NCBI GenBank assembly: GCA_036897095.1
Contig: JAYMSP010001175.1
Span: forward strand, 1 to 35,259
Direction of reading: 5' to 3'
From: Plantago elongata
Lineage: Eukaryota > Streptophyta > Magnoliopsida > Lamiales > Plantaginaceae
Length of the DNA: 35,259 nucleotides
The position numbers and the translations under genes were made by a program. Of this stretch, positions 21,039 through 29,627 are shown piece by piece. The stretch's first letter is position 1, and each line of letters starts with the position of its first letter. Below the pieces are notes generated by a model, which saw nothing but the letters and a program-made list of their open reading frames with translations, did not search any database and was not told where the DNA came from.

Positions 21039-22822
21039 GGAGATGCTTCCACGCCCTTTTAACCAATCAACTCGATCCCGGAGAGTCAAGGCCTACCTCA
21101 CGAGGTCCAAGTTGAGAGATAAATAAAACAAGTACATGAGACGGGAAGAGTGATGGATAAGATATTTTCAATTTGAAAACGCTATTAAAAGAGTAAATTA
21201 ACATCTTTTGCTATACAAATTCTTTAAGAAATAATATTTCAAACTTAAAAACACAATTCAAAAGCAAAGCACAACTGTAAAACTAAGATCATTTTAATTC
21301 AAAAACTGAATTCTAATTTAATAACTAAGAGAATTGAATAATTCCCACTAGAAAATAGTCAAAACTACTTTAAGAATGAGATTTTTAATACTTGAAAGCT
21401 TAGTTTGAATGTTACGTTTAACTTAAGAACGAGATAGTTCCAGTTTGATTACTCAATTTGAAGGACATATATATTAACTCTCATAACGAGATAATCACAA
21501 TTTGAAATTTTAATGTCGGTTAAATCATATTCGAAAATGGGATAAATCCAACTTGGAAGCTCTATTTGAGCCGTAAACCACACTATATAGAATAAAAAAA
21601 GTGTGTTATTAAAACTTTGATTCAAAAGTGAAAGTAAAAATAAATAAATTCAAAATGTGTTGCTTGGATAGAGAAAAAGGATAGTAGGGAGCAAAATTTA
21701 ATTGAATTGTAAATAGAAGGTGGATTAAAAAAGGTAACATTCCGACTCGACTAAAAATCACTAAATTAACAAACAAAGAGCAAAGGTTACCTTAATTAAA
21801 GCTGAGTTAGAATTACATCTCAAACACACCATTGACGGTTTTAACTTGAGAATATAATTCAAATAGCAGATGCCTCCACGCCCTTTTAACAAATCAACTT
21901 GCTACCGGAGAGTCAAGGCGTACCTCACGGGGTCTAGGTTGAGAGAGATAAATAGAACAAGTACATGAAACGGGACGGAGGAAGTATAAAATAGTTTCAA
22001 TTTGGAAACACTATTTCAATAGTAAACCTCTTTTGCTATACATGCAAATTCTTCAAAGAATAAATATTACAAACTTATAAACACAAATCAAAAGCTAAGC
22101 TCAACTGTAAATATAATTAAGATCATTCTAATTCAGAAGCTCAATTCTAATGTTTAATAACTAAGAAATTGAATAATTCCACTAGAAAATAGTCAAACCT
22201 ACTTTAAGAATGAGATTTTTAAAACTTGAAAGCTTAGTTGGTATGTTATGCTTAACTTAAGAACGAGATAATTTTAGTTTGATTACTCAATCAGAAGGAC
22301 ATATTAACTCTAACAATGAGATAATCACAATTTGAAAACTCAATATGTCGGCCAAATGACGTTTGAAAATGGGATAAATACAATTTGAAAGCTTTATTTA
22401 AGTCGTAAACCACACTATATATAATATACGAGTGTGTTGTTAAAACCTGGATTCAAAAGTGAAAGCGAAAGTAAAATAAATAAATTTTTAATGTTTTGCT
22501 TGGATAGAGTTAAAATATTATGCGGGTTTTAGGGTTGTTTTATAGAATTCTGAAAAGTGAAGTGAGATGTGGAAGATGTATTTAAATATTTTGTGATTAG
22601 TTTAATGTTATTACAATATGAAAAAATAGTGAGACAAAAAGGGAAGTATAGAGCAAAATTTAATTAAGTTGTAAAAAGAAGGTGAGCTAAAAATGGTAAT
22701 ATTTCGACTTGATTAGTAATCACTAAACAAGCAAGATGCAAATGCTACATCGATTAAAACCGAGTTAGAATTACATCTCGAACACTCCAGTGATGATTTT
22801 AACTTGAGAATATAATTCAAGC
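21039..22822. repeat. Tandem duplication of an approx. 827-bp non-coding unit
   Basis: ccacgccctttt starts at 21049 and again at 21876 (offset 827). The two units then run in parallel to gagaatataattcaa at 21848 and 22806 (offset 958), so unit 2 has about 131 bp not present in unit 1, at roughly 22507-22640. Each unit starts with a less AT-rich head (ccggagagtcaaggc.tacctcacg.ggtc) and continues as AT-rich DNA in which a roughly 60-bp motif (aacgagataa...aatttgaaa.ctcaat) recurs degenerately. Neither unit has an ORF. A Stowaway-like terminus (gggacggaggaagta) sits in the head of unit 2 and is decayed in unit 1. Confidence 0.82.
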
Positions 22823-22989
22823 AATAAACAGGACTTGAAAACTCAATTAGAAGTGCAAATTACACAATTCAGATGAACAACCTAAAAACTCTAAGAATGG
22901 GATAGTTTCATTGTTAGGACTTAACCAAATTATAATAATGAGCTTAATGAGAAATCTATTCAAATATGTCATATCACAATAAATATATA

Positions 22990-23010
22990 CTCTCTCTCTC
23001 TCTCTCTGTA

Positions 23011-23056
<46 letters not shown>
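22990..23056. repeat. Compound microsatellite (CT)n-(TA)n
   Basis: ct repeats span 22990-23007, followed directly by ta repeats to about 23056 with one c interruption near 23029. Confidence 0.95.
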
Positions 23057-23397
23057 AACATCTGAAGTAATAATTATATAAACTAAATTAAGAAAATAAA
23101 AACTTTAATGGCTGAGAAATTAAGTTTTGCAGGAGAATAACTTAAGGAAGTCACAATTAAAACTTTGAAACTCAATATTGTCCCCACAAATAATATGGGC
23201 TACACGGAGGTGCTTAACAATGTTTGGTATCGTCAATTTAGGTGAGCATAATTAATATTGTCCAATCAATTTTACTTTATTTATCAACTATACAAGTAGG
23301 AACTCCAATCCAAACATTAGCCAAAAGAATTTATAAACTTTAATTGCAACAAATATACTAAAAACAATCAAATGTTTATACACTATTAGTTTACAAA

Positions 23398-23398
<1 letters not shown>

Positions 23399-23428
<30 letters not shown>

Positions 23429-23439
23429 TGTATGTATGT
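23399..23439. repeat. Tetranucleotide microsatellite (TATG)n
   Basis: About ten uninterrupted tatg units. Confidence 0.95.
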
Positions 23440-24045
23440 TCAACTATAGCATGTGTAATTATATTTGCACATTAAAATTATGTGTCCCAGTAGATTGGGG
23501 TGGGGGGTGTCTAGGCGGGAATCCATAATGGGCATACGCGTGGTATGTGGTGGTGGTGGTGGGGGTACTCTGTAGGCGGTAAATCTTCCATCATCTTTTC
23601 TTTTATTGATCTGCGTAACGGGCGGGTGGGTGAAAAAAACAATCATGTGAAACTATATTTATAGAATACTATTTTTCTTTTGTGTGTGGTGGGGGTCACT
23701 GCATACCCTGGAAGTTGTTGGGAACCATCCACATTGATTGTGTTGCATACCTTTTTAATTTTTTTGTGTTTGAAGGATACAATATTTTTAAAAATATGTA
23801 TTGATAGAAATTAACAGGTCAATTACGACAGGACGCGATATAAAAGCGTATTCGTCCTGACGAATCTTATTTCACTTTTTCTATCGTTAACATTAAAAAA
23901 CTCAATGATGTACTATTGGATGAAGAAAGGCGACTCACCGACACCACAACCCACGTCTTTACAAGTAATTAATTTAGACTATCTTAATTTTTTTAATTTA
24001 TTTATTTCTCATTCTCTTTTTAACAATTATTAAAAGTAAATCATA

Positions 24046-24073
24046 CCGTGGCATCACCACGGATTAATACTAG
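24046..24073 (+). mobile_element. Probable Helitron 3' terminus
   Basis: A perfect 6-bp stem, ccgtgg/ccacgg with loop catca (24046-24062), is followed after 7 nt by ctag (24070-24073) and then t. A short hairpin about 10-12 nt before a terminal CTRR, with the insertion between A and T, is the hallmark of Helitron 3' ends. I did not find the matching 5' TC end, so the extent to the left is unknown. Confidence 0.55.
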
Positions 24074-24785
24074 TAAAATAGTAAAGTATGAAGAGTGAAT
24101 ATATTGAAAGAGCAGTGATCTATTTAAAGTACCAAAAATTGAGATTGTAACGGAGTATAAATAGAAAAGAAACAAGCATTGAAATGAAATAAGAAATTTT
24201 GAATAAATTCTTTTTAAACAGTTAGAAGGTGACACGATTAAACCCCCACTTATTGATTAGAAGTGAAGTGTATTATTAACTGAAATGCACTTCATTGGAC
24301 ACTTAAAACAGTAAATGACTTTAAGTGATGAATGGGGTAGTTTGTAAAACAAAAAATCATCTAATTTTCGCTTCCCTGATTTTTTTTTTGTCCGTCCTAT
24401 GATTAAACATACAATCCCATACAATTACAAAGTAGTTAACATACATTATATACCGTTTAAATGCATAATACGAAATGCGGAGTACAAGGTAAATAATAAT
24501 GTCGGAAACAACATATAATAATCATAAATAACATACTTCAATCAGCGGCCCCAAACATATGCTATATCTAGTCTCAAGCTAGCAATTGAAATTACTCGAA
24601 AAAGATTTAAAAAAAAGAAAAGGAAATGCATTAAAATTGCTGATTTTGACATCTTCTGTGACTCGTAATGATAACAAAGCTCAATAAACAATCTCTAACA
24701 CGAAACGAAAGAAAATCAATTCATGACTGAACGTACAAGAAAGGTGAAAATTAACAATTTGAAACGGCTGGATCGAATGAAATTT
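24074..24785. other. Spacer downstream of the EAR-motif gene
   Basis: The spacer is AT-rich with no convincing ORF. The right part (about 24600-24785) should contain the 3' UTR of the minus-strand gene at 24786-25226. Confidence 0.4.
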
Positions 24786-25226
24786 TCAGTCCACGACATG
24801 ATCAGTATCATCACTATCAATACGACACTCCGAACTTGTGTTTCCTGTCGGGTACTTTAGGCTAAGTTCAAGGTCGATCGTCGTATCATGGCATTCTGCG
24901 TGTTCTTTGTTAACCTGCTCGAGCCAAAGATATTTCAAAGACACAGGAGGCGTAGCGTCGCTTGTTGATGATGGCTTGTTCCAATGTTTGATATGATTTT
25001 GTAGAATCTCCTCGGAAACAGAGCTATTCGTCATGAACCGGAGCTCAAGATCAACTTCATTAACAGATTTAGTCCTTCTCTTTCGGTTCGCAGGTACATG
25101 TCGGAGTTCCAGATTGTATACTCCAGCTGGTTCTTGGGTAACCTGCAGCTGCCTTTGTTTGAGTGAGTATCCTTGTTTGTTCTCTCTTCGTACGGAAGTG
25201 AATTTGCTGTTTCTAGGCATCCTCAT
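24786..25226 (-). CDS. Small intronless gene with EAR-type repression motifs, function unknown
   Basis: 146 residues. The start ATG (25226) is the first on the transcript side; the frame is open upstream to a TAG about 100 nt away but contains no other Met. Three related motifs are spaced along the protein: NLELRHV at 38-44, DLELRFM at 59-65 and DLELSLK at 118-124. The last is a canonical LxLxL EAR motif, known in plant repressors (Aux/IAA, SUPERMAN-like) to recruit TOPLESS co-repressors. NRKRRTK (47-53) is a plausible nuclear localisation signal. The N-terminus is basic and the C-terminus acidic (DSDDTDHVVD). There is no zinc finger, MYB, AP2 or other DNA-binding domain, so a direct transcription-factor role is not shown. 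A TATA box lies about 135 bp upstream. It may be an adaptor-type repressor, a fragment of a larger factor, or an orphan gene. Confidence 0.6.
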   Translation of the reverse strand: MRMPRNSKFTSVRRENKQGYSLKQRQLQVTQEPAGVYNLELRHVPANRKRRTKSVNEVDLELRFMTNSSVSEEILQNHIKHWNKPSSTSDATPPVSLKYLWLEQVNKEHAECHDTTIDLELSLKYPTGNTSSECRIDSDDTDHVVD

Positions 25227-25360
25227 GTTACGTTGTAATTGGTTTCTACAGTCTGTTTGGTGTTGTTTTCTGGTGATTGATGATTCACCTAGAAAGAAAC
25301 TCAGGTGGATAAATTTTAGCTAATATAGGAATAGAATGTACTCAACTGAAATCTGGTTAA

Positions 25361-25370
25361 CTATATATAG
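25361..25370 (-). promoter_or_regulatory. TATA box for the EAR-motif gene
   Basis: The palindromic ctatatatag reads as a TATA box on the minus strand, 135 bp upstream of the ATG at 25226. That leaves a leader of about 100 nt if transcription starts 30 bp downstream. Confidence 0.5.
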
Positions 25371-25460
25371 AGTATAATAAGACTGGTTTTCTTTTATAAT
25401 TAGGAATGTATGAAAGGAAATAAGACGATTTGAGGGGAGATTATGGGAAACCAAATCTAA

Positions 25461-25614
25461 CTGGTAGTATTACTATTACGGTTGTTTTCTGAAATATCTG
25501 TTGATGTTTATTCTGTGAAATCGCGTGTTCACAATCATCATCATGGGCTTTTATCTGGTCCTGGAACAACTGTAATTTGTGCTGATGTTTCTCCTTATTT
25601 GGTAAGGATCGAGA
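25461..25614 (+). other. Coding-like fragment, possibly a captured exon
   Basis: A stop-free plus-strand stretch without ATG reads ...SVKSRVHNHHHGLLSGPGTT and then VICADVSPYL, which has more natural amino-acid use than the surrounding DNA. It ends in ttatttg/gtaagg, a good splice-donor context, at about 25611. I do not recognise the family. It may be an exon fragment of a host gene or chance. Confidence 0.2.
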
Positions 25615-26038
25615 AATTATCTTATGAAATTATCTCTAAATAATTTATTTTAGGACGAATCTATATTCTCATAAAATTTATATTATCAATCAAACTTCTA
25701 TATTCTCAATATTCATATTCTAAAAGGAATATATTTCGTTAACAATATAAATATTTTAATCTATAATATGGATTGATAATTCAAAAAAAATAAAATATTT
25801 ATAGATAAATTATCTATAGTGAGTAGCCTTACTCATTGCCTTTTATTAGGTGATCATTTATGTCTTTCGTCCGCCTGCTGCTGTCGATCATACTTGAAAA
25901 CAAGGGTGGAACAAAAAGGGGACATGACTTAAAATTTAAAAATTAAACTTTTTATATGTAATATTTTCATTAATTTTGAATTTTTTCCCTCCCTCCAAAC
26001 CCCCGAAATAACCTACTATATGTAATTTCCCCAAGTTC
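25615..26038. other. AT-rich spacer
   Basis: No feature is seen. It ends at the left target-site duplication of LINE C. Confidence 0.4.
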
Positions 26039-26053
26039 AAATCATGGGTCCGA
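26039..26053 (+). repeat. Left target-site duplication of LINE C
   Basis: aaatcatgggtccga, identical to 33555-33569. The pair bounds the 7.5-kb LINE C/LINE B composite. Confidence 0.85.
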
Positions 26054-26104
26054 AGGATTTATAATGCTCAATCAAAAAGACAGAGAGCTTCGTGAAAATT
26101 GCAA

Positions 26105-27188
26105 ATGCTCTACGACGTGATTACGTCGTCCACCAATCTGCCGCCTCTGTTCAGTCGTCCGACCTCTATGGGCCCCTCTCCCGCACCCAATCCCCCACCT
26201 AGAACCCATAAAAGGGCTAGACATGACTTATCGGAATCCACCCCGTCGCCAATGGCAGATCTGGATATGTCGGATACGGAAATCGATCAACCTGATGCTA
26301 CAATTAAGGAGACCTATGCTTCCAAGTTATATGGAGGACCGAAACAGAATGATGTGGTCATTGATAAGGGAAGAATTCACGAGGAATGTAAGATGATATC
26401 AATTCTGGATAGAACGCCGAAAATCCCATTCAAAAAACCGTACTAACAAAGGACTTTCAGGAGAGCTTGAATAAGCAATGGGAAGAAGCTATTATGGTTA
26501 AAATACTGGGTAAGCCGTGGTTCTTTCCGGCAATGGCTGCGAAACTAGATTCTCTATGGGATATCCGGGGAACGGAGGAATTAATTGATCTAGGACATAG
26601 TTGTTTCTGCCTCAAGGGGCTACCGGAGGAAAAAAGAGACCTAATACTGATCTAGGACATAGTTGTTTCTGTGGAAGATTGCAGGAAGATTTCTCTCGAT
26701 AAGAAAATGGAAACCAAACTTCAGAGTGGATAATGACAGAATTGAAACCACCATTACTTGGGTGAGAGTACTGAACCTCCCGGTTGAATTCTTCCGAGAA
26801 TCAATTATTAAATCCATTGCGTCTATTATCGGGGAGCCCCTGAAGATTGATGGTAACACATTTAATGCCTCAAGAGGCAAGTTTGCGAGATTCTGTGTTC
26901 GAATACGCCTTGATGTGCCTTTGAAACTCGTGGTGAATCTGAATGATAAAATATATCAAGTCGCGTATGTAAATCTCCCCTCGGTGTGCTATACTTGTGG
27001 GAGTGCGGGACACCAACTACAACCTGCTCTCCTGGAGTGCGGGAAAACCAACCCAATGTGGCTCTGGAACGTGACTAGCAGCAGGAGACAGCTCCACCTA
27101 ATTCGAACAACTCGGTGGAGTGGCTAGTCGAGAATGCAAAAAATAAGGACTATGGGCAACATATGACCGTAGCTAGGAAGAAGAAAGC
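26105..27188 (+). pseudogene. LINE C ORF1, N-terminal part (DUF4283, zinc knuckle)
   Basis: The chosen start is the ATG at 26105, with a proline/serine-rich N-terminus (SMGPSPAPNPPPRTHKRARH). An acidic segment and ETYASKLYGG follow, then the DUF4283-like domain: KQWEEAIMVKILGKPWFFPA (near 26470-26530), WKIAGRFLSIRKWKPNFR (near 26670-26725), and ITWVRVLNLPVEFF. The CCHC-type knuckle starts CYTCGSAGH (near 26990). Near 27155 it reaches GQHMTVARKKK, the conserved block before the variable tail in plant LINE ORF1 proteins. The frame shifts near 26440, 26650 and 27030. LINE B interrupts it at 27188/27189. Confidence 0.82.
26586..26671. repeat. 24-bp direct repeat within LINE C ORF1
   Basis: The same 24 bases (tgatctaggacatag... 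through tttctg) occur at 26586-26609 and 26648-26671, offset 62 bp. 62 is not a multiple of three, and the second copy lies exactly where the DUF4283 frame is lost, so a short duplication or filler insertion probably caused the frameshift. Confidence 0.85.
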
Positions 27189-28773
27189 GTTGGTGCTCTT
27201 GAAACTATTATGAGTGAACTTGAATTCCCTGCACAGTTTATGCAGTGGATTATGATATGTGTGACCACGGTATCCTACATGTATATGATTAATGGTAGAA
27301 CATCAACATGTATGCAAGCAAAAAGAGGGCTCCGACAGGGAGATCCCATCTCCCCTCTTCTCTTTGTTTTGATTATGGAATATCTGTACAGGACATTGCA
27401 GGACTTGAGATATGTTCCTGATTTTAACTTCCATGCCAAGTGTGAGCGCTTGAATATCATTAACCTTAGTTTTGCAGATGACTTACTTATTTTCTCCAGA
27501 GGATATGAGGGATCGGTTGCGCTGGTTATGGACAACTTTCATGCATTCTCGCGTGCCACTGGATTGAAAGTGAACCCCACGAAGTGCAAGATTTATTACG
27601 GGGCAGTGTCGGAGGAGGTTAAGTGCGCCATCAACTTGATCACTGGATTTAGTGAGGGACGACTACCCTTTCGATACTGAGGAGTACCATTGACAAGTCG
27701 GAAGTTATCGGTGATTCAGTGCCAACCTCTAATCGACAGGATTGTTGCCAAAATCCGTCACTGGAGTGCTAAGTTACTCAACTATGCAGGAAGGGAACAA
27801 CTAATTAAAAGTGTACCATTTGCGGTTGCCAACTACTGGCTCCAATGCTTCCTCCTCCCTAAGGAAGTAATACATCGGATTGAGGCCATCTATCGGCCTT
27901 TTTTATGGTCAAACAGTGATACTATTACGCGCAAATCCCTAGTGGCTTCGGAGAGGATCTACTTACCTAAATCAAAGGGTGGGAGACAAATCATTTCACT
28001 AAAGGAATGGAATATTGCTTGTTTGTTGAAGATTTTATGGAATTTATGTGGTAAGCAAGACAACCTTTGGGTTATGTGGGTTCACATTTACTATATGCCA
28101 CATAACCGAATTATGTCAGATGAGCCCCCTTTGTCGAGTTCTTGTATATTCAAGGGTATATACTGAGATGTTGGTAGTATACGAATCAGAGTCCAACCTG
28201 GAATTCTATGCTACTTCTTTCCTGGTACAAACTGGCAATATGTACCGAGAAATTCACGGACAGGGGGCCAACACTATTGCTTGGAAGAGCTTGTTCTACA
28301 GGAATGTATCTCGACCTCGCACATAGATGATTGCCTGGCTTGCGTGCTAGCAACGATTGGCCACTAAAGAAAGACTTCGCCGATTCAGAATGGTTGATGA
28401 TGATTGTTGCGGGTTATGTCCCAGTGCGGAGATACTGCAACACCTCTTGTTCGAGTGCACTATCACTAGTGTCATATGGAAGGCCGTACTCACCTGGCTA
28501 CAAGTACAACATACTCCATGCGCATGGGTGCTTGAATTGACATGGCTCATGCGGCAAACACGGGGAAAAGGATGGCGAGCTAGACTACTAAAGATTTCTT
28601 TCACTGATACTATCTACGAGGTTTGGCTATTCAGGAATGAATACTGTTTTGATACACCTCCAGGAGCTCTAGGATTTGAGCGTATTGCCCGGAAAGCTAT
28701 AGATGTTATTATTTCTAGGGCGTGGATTTACCCGAATTTACGGTCCTGTGTTGGGAACCTCATGATATCTTAG
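27189..28773 (+). pseudogene. LINE B ORF2 C-terminal half (RT fingers/palm part, zf-RVT)
   Basis: The fragment carries KRGLRQGDPISPLLFVLIME (near 27325-27385) and an intact catalytic box LSFADDLLIFSRG (near 27465-27505). A stop follows at 27678-27680 and the thumb region continues (CQPLIDRIVAKIRHW, NYAGREQLIKSV). The zf-RVT domain resumes near 28357 with ATKERLRRF and CCGLCPSAEILQHLLFEC, ending at a stop, 28771-28773. Frame is lost between 28166 and 28357. The first RT catalytic aspartate motif lies upstream of the truncation, so no active enzyme is possible. Confidence 0.85.
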
Positions 28774-28883
28774 TTAATTTTGTTTGCATTTTTGAGTTTA
28801 TTCATGACATTGGCTGGACCGTTTCTTGATCGCCTTGAGCTGTAATTGTTTTTGGATAATGAAAGTATTCGTGTTCCAAAAAA
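27189..28883 (+). mobile_element. LINE B: 5'-truncated LINE nested in LINE C
   Basis: It starts abruptly inside the RT domain (VGALETIMSELEF, which in intact copies follows the KAYDTVAW motif) and ends in an A tract (28878-28885). The 8-bp aagaaagc occurs at 27181-27188 and 28884-28891 as target-site duplication. It has the same orientation as its host element. Its RT is related to LINE A. It is 1.7 kb long, so most of the element (ORF1, endonuclease, RT N-terminus) never arrived. Confidence 0.85.
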
Positions 28884-28891
28884 AAGAAAGC

Positions 28892-29600
28892 ATCAGCAAC
28901 TTGGATGAAGAAACAGGAGTCAAGGACTCAACATGGCTCTACACCCAACCCTCGCAACACTTGTGATTTCCAGGAGAACCAGAATAACATGAATCCAAGA
29001 GGGAATAGATCGAGGAAAGGAAAGGAAAGGAGAAAGTCACTGGGACTAATGAAACTTCTAATCTGAACAGAATTAGGGCTATGGAGAATACTCGTATTCT
29101 TCCTAGAACCATTCGAATGGCAGCACCTATAAGAGACACAGAGCACCTACGGTACCTACGCAATCTGAATTCAACTCAACATCAAACATCTGGAACCCAA
29201 GATTTCGTATTTAATTCAAGGAAACCAGATAGGGAATCAGACATCGACGTCAAACTCCTTTTCGACCTTGAACAACAATGAGTTCATTGACGTGGAAATA
29301 CTCAATACCAATGGAGGAAGAGAATAAGATCGAAACAAGACAGGGGACTTTGGATCGACCAACCAGGTTCTACCGAATCCGAAGGGAGCATCATCTCATA
29401 CAAATAGTCAACATTCCAACGATGTATTGGCATTGCAACGTAGGAATTCAATTTTACCAGTGGGAACTCAATCTCGTGAATTTTATTGGCTTCGTCAGAA
29501 GGTGGATGACAAGGAGATGGGATGGATTTACCAGCATATGCTAATGCTAGCAATACAGTTGATTGTCATATGAAGGGGGTTCCAGATTGTTAACCCTGAA
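28892..29600 (+). pseudogene. LINE C ORF1, C-terminal part after the nested insert
   Basis: Continuing the frame of the left part, the sequence reads SATWMKKQES, QENQNNMNPRGNRSRKGKER and similar basic, Gln/Asn/Arg-rich text, as expected for the poorly conserved tail of a plant LINE ORF1. Frame changes occur near 29035 and 29280. Later pieces (VDVEILNT-like, near 29280) are too degraded to assign. It ends shortly before ORF2 at 29628. Confidence 0.6.
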
Positions 29601-29627
29601 TTACCGTTCCACATCTTTAGTTTTCCA

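Larger units (their letters stand above)
22823..24040. other. Intergenic stretch with microsatellites and a G-rich block
   Basis: No gene is seen. Besides the microsatellites listed separately, 23480-23570 is G-rich on the plus strand (ggggtggggggtgt, ggtggtggtggtggggg), and the minus-strand frame over it is only a proline-rich shadow. A short inverted repeat, caggacg/cgtcctg, lies at 23829-23859. Confidence 0.45.

Noticed and set aside
23440..23646. 68-codon proline-rich minus-strand ORF
   Set aside because: It is the complement of a G-rich low-complexity block next to a microsatellite.
23829..23859. caggacg/cgtcctg inverted repeat as an operator or terminator
   Set aside because: A 7-bp match in plant intergenic DNA without a neighbouring gene is not evidence of a regulatory site.
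26105..28773. Reading ORF1 plus RT (26105-28773) as one LINE that had lost its endonuclease by deletion
   Set aside because: The 8-bp repeats at 27181-27188 and 28884-28891, the A tract at 28878-28885 and the continuing ORF1 frame at 28892 show a nested insertion instead.
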